Assembly (NCBI GenBank): GCA_025451675.1
Contig: JANWJZ010000022.1
Coordinates: 1-59,133 of the forward strand
DNA: 59,133 bases
Direction: 5' to 3'
Source: Halanaerobiales bacterium
Lineage (GTDB): Bacteria; Bacillota; Halanaerobiia; Halanaerobiales; DTU029
The number at the start of each line of letters is the position of its first letter. Positions within the stretch are counted from its first letter, which is position 1. Positions 49,839 through 59,117 of the stretch are shown here, piece by piece. Both the position numbers and the translations under genes were made by a program. The notes under the pieces were generated by a model, which searched no databases, had not been told where the DNA came from, and saw nothing but the letters and a program-made list of their open reading frames with translations.

Positions 49839-52800
49839 ATGAGGTTTAATGAGTTACTTATCCATTCAAAATTAACAGAAGCTGTTTCCAGAGAACTGAA
49901 TAAGGGAAATAGCCTTGTAATTAATGGCCTGGACAATTCCCCCCTGATTTATTATCTTGCCAATCTATATGGGGAGATGGATAAGTCTTTTCTATTGATA
50001 GCTCATGATAATTATCATTTAATGAATTACTATGAGGATTTAATCAGGTTAGTGGATAAAGAAGAGGTCCTTGTTTACCCTGAGATTGAGATCCTGCCTC
50101 ATGAACAGATTTCAGCTGATCCCACTGAGCTCAGTGAGAGACTGGCCGTTCTGGAGGAACTGGTTTTTAAACCCGAGAAAAAAAGGATTACCCTGATAAC
50201 GATCAGGACAATGCTTCGCAAGATGATGCCAGTAGTATTCTTCCGCCAGTATTCTCTGGAGCTAAAGGTTGGCCTGGAAGTAGATTTAAGAGAATTGACC
50301 GGATTATTGTCCCTGGCAGGCTATGAGAGAGTCAATATGGTCGAGGAACAGAAGCAGTTTAGCCTCAGGGGAGGCATTCTTGATATTTATACCATTTCCA
50401 GGGATTATCCAGTGCGGATAGAATTCTTTGGCGATGAAATAGATTCGATCAGGGAATTTGATCCGGCTACACAACGTTCAAGGGATTATCTGCAGGAGGT
50501 CATTATTTCTCCGGCCAGGGAGATAATCCTTTCCCCTGCAGCGATTCAGTCTGCCCTGGCAGGGATCAGGAGAGACACCGCGAAAACAGTAAGTCTGTTA
50601 CAGGAAAAGGGCAGTGAGGAAGAGGCCAGGTATTTACGGGATAAAATGGAGGAAATACTGGCTGATTTCCAGGAATTGGGGGAATTCCCCGGTTATGAGC
50701 AGTTTTTGCCCTATTATTATCCGGAAATGCATACTTTTCTGGATTATCTGCCGGAGGGTACCTTATTAATCCTGGATCAGGCCGGTAAGGTATGGCAGAA
50801 TGCGGAAAAATACGAAGAAGAACTGGCTGAAACCTATCTGACTCTGCTGGAACAGGGTACTGTTCTTTTAAATTATCTGGATAATTTTCAGACAACTCAG
50901 GACCTGCATGAAAAGATAAAGGAATATACAACCCTATTTATTTATTCCCGTAAACAGGAAGAGGGATTTAAGTCGGGGTTGCCGGAAATAGATATAAAAA
51001 CAGGTGTGGTAGAATCCTTTAATGGTAAAATAGAGTTGCTGGCCGGCAGGCTTAAAGAATTAAGCAGGGGGAAATACCGGGTAGTAATAACCCTGAATTC
51101 GGCCAGTAAGGCAAAAAGAATTGCTGAGTTTTTGAAGGAAGAGGGTTTGCCGGCTATCTATCATGATAATGATGCCGGAAAGGCGAAAATTACGGTAAAA
51201 GCCGATAGTTTGGCAGAAGGCTTTATATTTGAAGACCTTAAATTAGTGGTTTATACAGAAAAAGAAGTCTTTGGCCGCAAACAGAAGAGAAAGAGAAGGA
51301 TCAGGAATGTAGAAGAAGGCCTGAAGATTTCATCCCTGGAAGAATTAAAGGTAGGGGATTATGTAGTTCATGAAAATCATGGTATCGGCAAATATCTTGG
51401 TGTCCAGACCCTGGAGATCCAGGGAAAACACCAGGATTATTTAGTACTTAAATATGCCGGGGAAGACAGGCTTTATGTTCCTACAGATCAGATTGATCTG
51501 GTACAGAAGTATATTGGAGCAGATGAGGAGAAACCCAAATTATATAAACTGGGCGGGAATGACTGGAAGAAGGTCAAGCAAAAGGTAAAACAATCAGTCA
51601 AGGAGATGGCCTTCGGGCTGCTGGAACTATATGCGGAGAGGGAAACCATCGAGGGCCATGCCTTTTCCAGGGATACGGTCTGGCAGCAGGAGTTCGAGGA
51701 GGCTTTTCCCTATGAAGAGACTCCGGATCAGTTGAAGGCTATTGAAGAGGTAAAAAGGGATATGGAGTCTAATTACCCGATGGACCGCCTGCTCTGTGGC
51801 GATGTAGGCTATGGTAAAACAGAGGTAGCCATCCGGGCTGCCTTTAAAGCAGTCATGGATGGCAAACAGGCAGCGGTCCTGGTGCCGACGACTATCCTGG
51901 CCCAGCAGCATTATAATACCTTTAAGGAAAGAATGAGTAATTATCCGGTAAATATTGCCATGATCAGCAGGTTCAAGACACCCCGGGAGCAGAAGGAGAT
52001 AATTAAAAAACTGGCTACGGGAGAAATTGATATAGTTATTGGGACACATCGTTTATTGTCTGATGATGTTATCTTTGATGACCTGGGTTTATTGATCATA
52101 GATGAAGAGCAGAGATTTGGGGTCAGCCATAAAGAAAAATTGAAGAATATCAAGCGCAATGTAGATGTCCTGACCATGACTGCTACACCAATACCCCGTA
52201 CTCTGCATATGGCCCTGGTTGGTGTCAGGGATATGAGTGTTATTGAGACACCACCGGAAAACCGTTATCCTATCAGGACCTATATCCGGGAATTCAATCC
52301 TGAGTTGATCAGGGATGCTATCCGCAGGGAAATGGCCAGGGGAGGACAGATCTATTTTGTCCATAACCGGGTGGAAGATATAGAACAGATGGCAGATTTT
52401 ATCCGGAAGCTGGTGCCGGATTGCAAGGTAGTGGTTGCCCATGGCCAGATGAGTGAACGCAAACTGGAAAAAATAATGTTGGCTTTTTATCAGAAGGAAT
52501 ATGACCTGCTGGTCTGTACAACCATTATTGAAACCGGCCTGGACGTTCCTTCTGTAAATACAATTATAATTAATAGGGCAGAACAGATGGGATTGTCCCA
52601 GTTATACCAATTGCGGGGCCGTGTAGGACGTTCGGATAAAATTGCCTATGCCTATTTACTATATGAAAAGAATAGAATTCTGCCGGAAATTGCAGAAAAA
52701 CGCCTGAAAGCCATCAAAGAGTTTACCAATCTTGGTTCTGGTTTCAAGATTGCCATGCGGGACCTGGAGATCCGGGGAGCCGGCAATTTATTGGGGCCGG

Positions 52801-53339
52801 AGCAGCATGGCCATATTGCAGCTGTGGGTTTTTCTCTTTATTGTAAGTTGCTGGATAACGCCATCAGGGAACTGAAAGGTAAAAGAGTTGAAAAGCAAGA
52901 AGAGGTAGAGATCAAACTTAATATTGATGCTTATATACCCGATGATTATATTTCTGATTCACAACAGAAGATTGAGCTTTATAAGAAAATCACCAAATTA
53001 AAGGATAAAGAAGACTTTTCTGATCTAATCGATGAACTGATCGATAGGTTTGGTGAACCGCCTCTGGAGGTAATGAACCTGATCAAGGTCAGTCAGATCC
53101 GGGCTCTGGCCCTTAAAGCAGGCCTCAGTATGATTTATGAAAAAAGGGGTTACATTTATTGTAGATTTGTGGATCAGAATAAACTAAACAGGGAAGCAAT
53201 AATTGCTTTGATTGAAAAATATGCAGGAAAGTTAAGGGTAAAAACAGGGAAAGAGACAGAAATAGGGGTAAAAACTGACCAGCTTGCTGAGTTGGAAAAA
53301 ATTTTAGATGAATATCTGGCATTTTCCACCTCCCGGTAA
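49839..53339 (+). CDS. mfd: Transcription-repair coupling factor
   Basis: A 1166-residue DNA translocase that removes RNA polymerase stalled at lesions and recruits UvrA. In order: UvrB-homology domain (to about 340), RNAP-interaction domain (about 490-560; VGDYVVHENHGIGKYLGV), helicase domains with Walker A CGDVGYGKTE, DEEQ box, TATPIPRT and TTIIETGLDVPSVN, and the TRG motif LYQLRGRVGRSDKIAYAYLLY. A further ATG at 49821 is in frame, but AAAGGA 9 bases before ATG 49839 decides for the latter. Confidence 0.96.
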   Translation: MRFNELLIHSKLTEAVSRELNKGNSLVINGLDNSPLIYYLANLYGEMDKSFLLIAHDNYHLMNYYEDLIRLVDKEEVLVYPEIEILPHEQISADPTELSERLAVLEELVFKPEKKRITLITIRTMLRKMMPVVFFRQYSLELKVGLEVDLRELTGLLSLAGYERVNMVEEQKQFSLRGGILDIYTISRDYPVRIEFFGDEIDSIREFDPATQRSRDYLQEVIISPAREIILSPAAIQSALAGIRRDTAKTVSLLQEKGSEEEARYLRDKMEEILADFQELGEFPGYEQFLPYYYPEMHTFLDYLPEGTLLILDQAGKVWQNAEKYEEELAETYLTLLEQGTVLLNYLDNFQTTQDLHEKIKEYTTLFIYSRKQEEGFKSGLPEIDIKTGVVESFNGKIELLAGRLKELSRGKYRVVITLNSASKAKRIAEFLKEEGLPAIYHDNDAGKAKITVKADSLAEGFIFEDLKLVVYTEKEVFGRKQKRKRRIRNVEEGLKISSLEELKVGDYVVHENHGIGKYLGVQTLEIQGKHQDYLVLKYAGEDRLYVPTDQIDLVQKYIGADEEKPKLYKLGGNDWKKVKQKVKQSVKEMAFGLLELYAERETIEGHAFSRDTVWQQEFEEAFPYEETPDQLKAIEEVKRDMESNYPMDRLLCGDVGYGKTEVAIRAAFKAVMDGKQAAVLVPTTILAQQHYNTFKERMSNYPVNIAMISRFKTPREQKEIIKKLATGEIDIVIGTHRLLSDDVIFDDLGLLIIDEEQRFGVSHKEKLKNIKRNVDVLTMTATPIPRTLHMALVGVRDMSVIETPPENRYPIRTYIREFNPELIRDAIRREMARGGQIYFVHNRVEDIEQMADFIRKLVPDCKVVVAHGQMSERKLEKIMLAFYQKEYDLLVCTTIIETGLDVPSVNTIIINRAEQMGLSQLYQLRGRVGRSDKIAYAYLLYEKNRILPEIAEKRLKAIKEFTNLGSGFKIAMRDLEIRGAGNLLGPEQHGHIAAVGFSLYCKLLDNAIRELKGKRVEKQEEVEIKLNIDAYIPDDYISDSQQKIELYKKITKLKDKEDFSDLIDELIDRFGEPPLEVMNLIKVSQIRALALKAGLSMIYEKRGYIYCRFVDQNKLNREAIIALIEKYAGKLRVKTGKETEIGVKTDQLAELEKILDEYLAFSTSR

Positions 53340-53395
53340 AATAGCGGAATTCTACCTGCCCTGTTAAAGGTATTATTTATCCAGTAAGGTATAAA

Positions 53396-53432
53396 TTTAC
53401 CTTCCGTGGGTAAAGATATCAATACAGCCATA
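53396..53432 (+). promoter_or_regulatory. Possible sigma-G-like site and palindrome before spoVT
   Basis: TTTACC (53396-53401) mirrors GGTAAA (53409-53414). TGGGTA (53407-53412), 16 bases, CATA (53429-53432) partly fits the sigma-G form; spoVT is sigma-G dependent in Bacillus. The match is incomplete. Confidence 0.3.
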
Positions 53433-53483
53433 TTTAATTAGTTTAAGAAGCTGTAGATAACTCCAAGGGAGGTGAAGGCTGGG

Positions 53484-53504
53484 TTGGCCCGGCGTAAAAT
53501 ATGA
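53484..53504 (+). other. Six-codon open frame overlapping the spoVT start
   Basis: TTG 53484 follows a strong Shine-Dalgarno GGGAGGTGA at 8 bases, and encodes six residues before TGA (53502-53504), which overlaps the spoVT ATG. The ATG of spoVT itself has no close ribosome-binding site. Confidence 0.35.
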
Positions 53505-54055
53505 AGGCAACAGGTATAGTCAGGAGAATTGATGATCTGGGCAGAGTCGTGATACCAAAAGAGATAAGAAGAACCATGAGGATCAGAGAAGGAGAACCCC
53601 TGGAGATATTTGTTGATAGGGAAGGGGAGGTAATCCTGAAAAAATATTCTCCGATTGGTGAGTTGACAGAGTTTGCCCAGGAGTATGCAGATGCTCTGGC
53701 CGAAGAAACTGATACAGCAGTTTTTGTACTGGACCGGGATGTAGTGATAGCTGTTTCAGGCGTTCCGCGGAAAACCTTTCTGGATAAGCCTATCAGTGCT
53801 GAAGCAGAGAAAGCCATGGAAGATAGAAAAGCTAAAATTATAAATGGACAGGGAACAAATGCTTTTTGTCAGGGTGTAGGAGAATTAGAAGGTTATTCCC
53901 TGTATTCATCAGTATTGGCTCCCATTATTGTTGAAGGGGATCCTATCGGTGTAGTTGTTATTAGTAGTAAAGAAGAAGGCAAGGAAGTAGGAGAACTGGA
54001 GCTGAAATTGGCTACTACTGCTGCTTCCTTTCTGGCCAAACAGATGGAACAATAA
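53501..54055 (+). CDS. spoVT: Stage V sporulation regulator SpoVT
   Basis: A 184-residue forespore transcription regulator of the AbrB family. The N-terminal swapped-hairpin DNA-binding domain (MKATGIVRRIDDLGRVVIPKEIRRTMRIREGEPLEIF) is followed by a GAF-like domain (about 60-180). The start ATG 53501 is conserved in the family and has an in-frame stop just upstream, but lacks a close Shine-Dalgarno. It probably relies on coupling with the short frame above. Controls sigma-G genes. Confidence 0.95.
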   Translation: MKATGIVRRIDDLGRVVIPKEIRRTMRIREGEPLEIFVDREGEVILKKYSPIGELTEFAQEYADALAEETDTAVFVLDRDVVIAVSGVPRKTFLDKPISAEAEKAMEDRKAKIINGQGTNAFCQGVGELEGYSLYSSVLAPIIVEGDPIGVVVISSKEEGKEVGELELKLATTAASFLAKQMEQ

Positions 54056-54063
54056 ATACTTAT

Positions 54064-54080
54064 CCCCCCCTGCCGGGGGG
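54064..54080 (+). other. G/C hairpin after spoVT
   Basis: CCCCCC (54064-54069) pairs with GGGGGG (54075-54080) around a 5-base loop. There is no T run. Confidence 0.55.
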
Positions 54081-54219
54081 TTATCGTAATGAAGAAGACT
54101 GACTTATATAAGGGGATATAAAAGTTTGATACATTATTTATTTCAGAGAGGAAAAGCTAGAAAATAGTCTAATAAAATATAATAATATACAAATCTATTA
54201 GGAAAGGGCGGTAGGATTT

Positions 54220-55848
54220 ATGACCGGGGGGAAAAGAAGGAGTTTTATTGAGGGAGCAGCTATATTGACAGCAGCGGGTATGCTTGCTAAAGCAATGGGT
54301 TTTGTTTACAGGATTTTCCTGACCAGGATAATTGGGACAGAAGGAATAGGCCTCTATCAGGTGGCTTATCCAATCTATACTACTTTATTAGTGGTATCCC
54401 GCTCGGGAATTCCAATCGCCCTGGCAAAATTAATTTCTGACAAAATTTCCAGAGGCGAGAGAAAGGAAGCCTTTCAAATATTTAATGTCAGCCGCAAATT
54501 GTCATTTTCAGTGGGGCTCTTCTTCTCTATTTTAATGATTTTACTGGCTAAACCTTTAACCATTATTTTTAAATGGGGGCCAGATGCTTTCTATCCTGTG
54601 GCCGCTATAGCCCCTGCTATTTTCTTTGTCTCTATAATGGCCACTTACCGGGGTTTTTTTCAAGGCTTACAGGATATGGTTCCTACCGCCATATCGCAGA
54701 TTGTAGAACAATTTGTCAGAATGCTTACGATGATCTCTCTGGCCTATATCCTGGTCAGGCATAGCCTTAGCCTGGCTGCAGCCGGGGCAACTTTTGGTGC
54801 AGTTACCGGTGCTATAGCTGGACTTTTCGTATTAATTTTTATATACTATAAAAGAAGAAAAAAGATCTGGTCTTTCGTCAGGGAAGACCCGGAAGCTTAT
54901 CCCGATAAAAGCAGGACCAGAGAGATAATCAGGGATATTGCTTCTCTGGCCATACCTATTACCATTGGTGCACTGGTACAACCATTAATGAATTTGGTGG
55001 ATACGATTATTGTTCCCATGCGTTTACTGGCTGGAAATATAACCGCTGAACCAATGGCTTTATTTGGAGAGTTAACAGGAGTGGCGATGACACTGGTTAA
55101 TTTTCCAACCATTATTACTGCCTCTCTGGCAACCAGTTTAGTTCCTTCTATTGCAGAAGCCTACGCATTACAGGAAGCTACGCAGATTAAAAGGAGAACA
55201 CAGACGGGGCTGCGTTTGACTATTTTAATCAGTTTACCGGCAGCAGTAGGCCTCTATGTCCTGGCAGAACCTTTGACAACGATTATTTTTGCTGTGCCAA
55301 CGGCAGCAAGGATATTAAGGATTACTGCCTGGAGTGTAGTATTTATCGGTTTACAGGAAACCAGTTCGGCTATCCTTAATGGGATGGGCAGAACCAGGAT
55401 ACCAGCCAGGAATCTTTTTGTTGGTGCACTTGTAAATGCCTTTTTCAATTATACACTGACAGCTAATCCCCGTTTTGGTATAAGGGGAGCTGCCTTTGGT
55501 ACAGTATTTGGTTTTGCTGTAGCAGCTTTATTAAACTTAATCTATGTGAAAAGGTATACTGAATTTAAAATTGATATAAGAGCTTTAGTATTTAAGCCAG
55601 CAATAGCTGTTACGATAATGGGAATTGCAGTAAAACAGGCTTTTGCTATCCTGAATACTCTTTTTAGCCTCTTTACTGCTTATCATTATGTGATAGCAAC
55701 CTTCCTGGCAGTTCTCGTAGGAATTGTAGCTTATGTTCTGCTTTTGTTCATTACCAGAGAGATTAAATATAATGATTTATTAATGATACCGGGAGTAGGC
55801 CAAAAAATAGCCAGGATATTAAAAAAAATCGGTTTGGTGAGGGAATAA
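54220..55848 (+). CDS. spoVB: MOP-superfamily flippase, SpoVB-like
   Basis: A 542-residue membrane protein with about 14 helices of the polysaccharide-transporter/MurJ-like group (GAAILTAAGMLAKAMGFVYRIFLTRIIGTEGIGLYQVAYPIYT). SpoVB is a sporulation protein that probably moves lipid-linked precursors for the cortex. Position between spoVT and mazG matches Bacillus and clostridia. ATG 54220 follows AAAGGGCGGT. A regular growth-phase flippase is the alternative. Confidence 0.88.
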   Translation: MTGGKRRSFIEGAAILTAAGMLAKAMGFVYRIFLTRIIGTEGIGLYQVAYPIYTTLLVVSRSGIPIALAKLISDKISRGERKEAFQIFNVSRKLSFSVGLFFSILMILLAKPLTIIFKWGPDAFYPVAAIAPAIFFVSIMATYRGFFQGLQDMVPTAISQIVEQFVRMLTMISLAYILVRHSLSLAAAGATFGAVTGAIAGLFVLIFIYYKRRKKIWSFVREDPEAYPDKSRTREIIRDIASLAIPITIGALVQPLMNLVDTIIVPMRLLAGNITAEPMALFGELTGVAMTLVNFPTIITASLATSLVPSIAEAYALQEATQIKRRTQTGLRLTILISLPAAVGLYVLAEPLTTIIFAVPTAARILRITAWSVVFIGLQETSSAILNGMGRTRIPARNLFVGALVNAFFNYTLTANPRFGIRGAAFGTVFGFAVAALLNLIYVKRYTEFKIDIRALVFKPAIAVTIMGIAVKQAFAILNTLFSLFTAYHYVIATFLAVLVGIVAYVLLLFITREIKYNDLLMIPGVGQKIARILKKIGLVRE

Positions 55849-55849
55849 G

Positions 55850-56650
55850 ATGAATAAAGAAGAACTGGCAAAGGAGATACAACGGCTGGCAGATATCATG
55901 GAAAAGCTAAGGGGACCGGAAGGTTGCCCCTGGGACAGGCAGCAGACTATAGCTTCTCTACAGGAGTATTTAATAGAAGAGGCTTATGAAGCTGTAGGGG
56001 CTGCCGTAAGTGGGGATATGTCACTACTGAAAGAAGAGTTAGGGGATGTTTTGCTCCAGATAGTCTTTCAGGCCCAGGTTGCCCGGGAAGAAGGAAGTTT
56101 TGATCTGGTGGATGTTATTAGAGGCATATCAGATAAACTGGTCAGGAGGCATCCTCATGTCTTCTCTGATCGCAAGGCAGATACAGCTGAAGAAGTAAGT
56201 AAACTCTGGCAGGAAATCAAAGACAAAGAAAAGGATCAGGATAGAAGTAATAGCTCACTTTTGGACAAACTGGCTACTGATCAGCCGGCATTGATGCAGG
56301 CTTATGAAGTTCAAAAGCTTGCTGCTAAAGTAGGTTTTGACTGGGATGACATTAATGATGTAATTCAGAAAGTAAAGGAAGAACTGACAGAAATGGAAGA
56401 AGCCCTGCAAAGGGGAAATAAGGAAGTGGCGGCTCTGGAATTCGGTGATCTTCTTTTTGCTATGGTCAATCTTGCCCGCTTTCTCAATATTAATCCGGAG
56501 ATAGCCCTCTTAAACACCATTATGAAATTTAAAAATAGATTTGAATATATGGAGAAAGCCATAAAAAGCGAAAATAAAGAAATGGACGGATTAAGTCTGG
56601 AAGAACTTGATTTTTACTGGGAAGAAGCCAAAAAGACGGAAGTAGAATAG
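55850..56650 (+). CDS. mazG: Nucleoside triphosphate pyrophosphohydrolase MazG
   Basis: A 266-residue all-helical NTP pyrophosphatase with two MazG modules. The first carries LRGPEGCPWDRQQTIASLQEYLIEEAYEAVGA (EEAYE metal site) and ELGDVLLQIVF. The second has EFGDLLFAMVNLARF. It hydrolyses non-canonical or alarmone nucleotides. It starts 1 base after the spoVB stop. B. subtilis has it fused with a methyltransferase domain (YabN); here only the MazG part is present. Confidence 0.94.
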   Translation: MNKEELAKEIQRLADIMEKLRGPEGCPWDRQQTIASLQEYLIEEAYEAVGAAVSGDMSLLKEELGDVLLQIVFQAQVAREEGSFDLVDVIRGISDKLVRRHPHVFSDRKADTAEEVSKLWQEIKDKEKDQDRSNSSLLDKLATDQPALMQAYEVQKLAAKVGFDWDDINDVIQKVKEELTEMEEALQRGNKEVAALEFGDLLFAMVNLARFLNINPEIALLNTIMKFKNRFEYMEKAIKSENKEMDGLSLEELDFYWEEAKKTEVE

Positions 56651-56661
56651 GGGGGTATATG

Positions 56662-57825
56662 ATGAAGAAAGCATTACTTGCAATCTTGCTTGTGCTATGT
56701 ACTTTTTTAACAGTTGCCGCTTACGGACAGGACTTTGATCTGGATATTAGGGCAGCAATATTGGTTGAGGCGGAAACAGGACAGGTTTTATATGAGAAAA
56801 ATTCGGCAGAAACTCTTCCTCCAGCCAGTATTACAAAAATTATGACCCTTTTAATTGCCATGGAAGAAATAGAAAAAGGTAATCTAAGCCTGGATAGTGA
56901 AATTTCCATAAGTAAATATGCTGAATCCATGGGTGGTTCCCAGATTTATCTGGCAGCAGGTACCAGGATTAAACTTGAAGATCTCCTGAAGGCTGTAACC
57001 ATAGCATCTGCCAATGATGCCAGCGTAGCAATAGCAGAAGCTATAGGAGGTACTTACAGTAATTTTATCAGATTAATGAATAAGAGGGCTGAAGAACTGG
57101 GTATGGTGAATACCCATTTTGCAAATTCTACCGGTTTACCGGTAGAACATGGTGAACATTATACAACTGCCTATGATATTACCCTTATGTCCCGGGAACT
57201 GATAAAATATGAGAAGGTATTGGAATGGGCTTCCATCTGGGTTGACTATGTTCAATTACCAGGCCGGGAGGCAATGCTGGTAAATACCAATAAAATGATT
57301 AATTATTACCCGGGAATGGATGGATTAAAAACTGGCCATACCAGTGAAGCCGGGTATTGCCTTGCTGCAACAGCTAAACGGGATAATATGCGTCTAATAT
57401 CTGTTATAATGGGGGCAGAAACGGAAAAGCGAAGGGAAGAATTGACTGCCCGCCTTCTGGATTATGGATTTAATGCCTTTGAAAAAGAACTAATCCTGAG
57501 AAAAGGAGAACAGGTTCATAATATTGAAGTTCCCGATGGGAAAAAAACCGTCACAACTGCTGAGGTAGCAGAGGATCTTTATGTTGTCTATAAAAGAGGT
57601 GCAAAGGGAACACTGCAAAAAGAAATTGTTTTGCGGGAAGATCTGAAAGCCCCCATTGAAAAAGGAGAGGTATTGGGACAGGAGTTAATCGTCCAGGATG
57701 GAGAGATATTGGCCCAGGTAGACCTTGTTGCGGTTGAGAATATTGAAAAGGCCAATATCTTTACCAGGCTATGGCGTGCTTTTGTAAATTGGGTTGGCCA
57801 ATTACTCAAAGGGATTCTTAAATAA
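56662..57825 (+). CDS. dacF: D-alanyl-D-alanine carboxypeptidase, DacF-like
   Basis: A 387-residue penicillin-binding protein of class 5. A signal peptide spans about 1-22 (LLAILLVLCTFLTVAAYG). Active-site motifs: S56-x-x-K59 (ASITK), SAND in the second motif, KTGHTSEAG in the third. The C-terminal domain ends in an amphipathic membrane-binding helix (IFTRLWRAFVNWVGQLLKGIL). Its place by spoVB and spoIID suggests the sporulation form. Two ATGs are adjacent; the one at 56662 (6 bases from the G run) is preferred over 56659. Confidence 0.93.
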   Translation: MKKALLAILLVLCTFLTVAAYGQDFDLDIRAAILVEAETGQVLYEKNSAETLPPASITKIMTLLIAMEEIEKGNLSLDSEISISKYAESMGGSQIYLAAGTRIKLEDLLKAVTIASANDASVAIAEAIGGTYSNFIRLMNKRAEELGMVNTHFANSTGLPVEHGEHYTTAYDITLMSRELIKYEKVLEWASIWVDYVQLPGREAMLVNTNKMINYYPGMDGLKTGHTSEAGYCLAATAKRDNMRLISVIMGAETEKRREELTARLLDYGFNAFEKELILRKGEQVHNIEVPDGKKTVTTAEVAEDLYVVYKRGAKGTLQKEIVLREDLKAPIEKGEVLGQELIVQDGEILAQVDLVAVENIEKANIFTRLWRAFVNWVGQLLKGILK

Positions 57826-57933
57826 TCCGACAAATTGCAAATAAATTTACTTATAGAATAGCTTAAACCTTCTTTCCTGTATAATATATTTTAAATCTTA
57901 TCAAACTAAAAATACAGGTAAAGGAGGTTTTTT

Positions 57934-58875
57934 ATGTTTAGAAAATATCCCTTATTAATACCATTTTTATTGATTTTATTATTAGCTATATTCCTCACGG
58001 CCTGTGAAAAGCAGGGTGACGGGACAGGTATCAGGAAAAGAGATATATTAAAGGCGGAGCCGGAAATAATCGTAAAGCTACAGGATGGGCAGGAAAGGAA
58101 AATGGGACTGGAAGAATATATTACCGGAGTAGTTGCTGGAGAGATGAAGGCAGATTGGCCGGAAAATGCCTATGCTGCCCAGGCCATTATTGCCCGTACT
58201 TTTGCTTTAAAACACATGAGCGATAATGATACAAATGTAATCAGCGGCAGCTACCAATTTGCCCAGGAATATCAACCGGCAAAAGTTACTCCGGAAATTG
58301 AAAAAGCTGTAAAAAGGACCAGGGGCGAGGTTATTGTCTACGAAGATGAGTATATCAATGCCTGGTTTCACGCCAGTGCTGGCGGGCAAACTACATCTGC
58401 CAGGGTCGGCCTGGCTTATCAGGAAGAAGAACCTCCTTATATTGTCAGTGTAAAATCACCGGACGACCAGGCCCCGGAAGAAATTAAAAACTGGCAGGTG
58501 GATTTCACTGTTGCAGAAATAGAAGGGGCCTTGAATAAAATAGGGAAGAGGGTAGGAAGCCTGAGAGATATTGAAATTGAGGATAAAGATGAAACCGGGC
58601 GGGCCATAAATCTTAAATTCTCCGGTACTAACGGAGATGTTACTGTAGAGGCTGCAGTTTTCAGGAACGAACTGGATCCAGAACGATTAAAATCGACAAT
58701 GATTAAGAAAATAGAGAAAAGAGAAGATACCTATGTATTTTCAGGCTCTGGCTTTGGACATGGAGTAGGAATGAGTCAATGGGGTGCCTATGCACTGGCA
58801 AAAGAGGGAAAAAGCCCGGAAGAAATAATTGAACATTATTACAGGGATATCGAAATTGTGAAAGAATATGATTAG
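57934..58875 (+). CDS. spoIID: Stage II sporulation protein D, lipoprotein form
   Basis: A 313-residue lytic transglycosylase that drives engulfment by digesting septal peptidoglycan with SpoIIP. The N-terminus has a lipobox (FLTAC), so it is probably lipid-anchored rather than held by a simple membrane helix. Conserved parts: LEEYITGVVAGEMKADWPENAYAAQAIIARTFAL (catalytic Glu), HASAGGQTTS, SGSGFGHGVGMSQWGAYALA. ATG 57934 follows AAAGGAGG. Sigma-E control is expected in this family. Confidence 0.94.
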   Translation: MFRKYPLLIPFLLILLLAIFLTACEKQGDGTGIRKRDILKAEPEIIVKLQDGQERKMGLEEYITGVVAGEMKADWPENAYAAQAIIARTFALKHMSDNDTNVISGSYQFAQEYQPAKVTPEIEKAVKRTRGEVIVYEDEYINAWFHASAGGQTTSARVGLAYQEEEPPYIVSVKSPDDQAPEEIKNWQVDFTVAEIEGALNKIGKRVGSLRDIEIEDKDETGRAINLKFSGTNGDVTVEAAVFRNELDPERLKSTMIKKIEKREDTYVFSGSGFGHGVGMSQWGAYALAKEGKSPEEIIEHYYRDIEIVKEYD

Positions 58876-58930
58876 TCTTAAAGGCAGCATATCAGTAAAA
58901 GGCAATCTGAAAAAAATATTTAAAAAACCC

Positions 58931-58959
58931 TTGACAGCAGAAAATAAACATGTTAAGAT
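58931..58959 (+). promoter_or_regulatory. Tandem strong promoter 1, probably of an rRNA operon
   Basis: TTGACA (58931-58936), 17 bases, TAAGAT (58954-58959). No coding frame follows in the window. Confidence 0.75.
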
Positions 58960-59039
58960 AGCAATTGTCGTCAGAAACCTGTACAAAAACTTAACAGACA
59001 ACAGGCTAAAAAATAAACAAAAACTTAATTAAAAACCTC

Positions 59040-59068
59040 TTGACAGTCTACAGGAAAGATGTTAAGAT
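59040..59068 (+). promoter_or_regulatory. Tandem strong promoter 2
   Basis: TTGACA (59040-59045), 17 bases, TAAGAT (59063-59068), sharing the segment ATGTTAAGATAG with promoter 1. A G/C-rich stretch (59070-59097) follows, as at rRNA start sites. Confidence 0.78.
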
Positions 59069-59117
59069 AGTAGACGTCGCTGCTCCTCTGGAGAGAGCAA
59101 AAAAATAAAAAAGGCTC

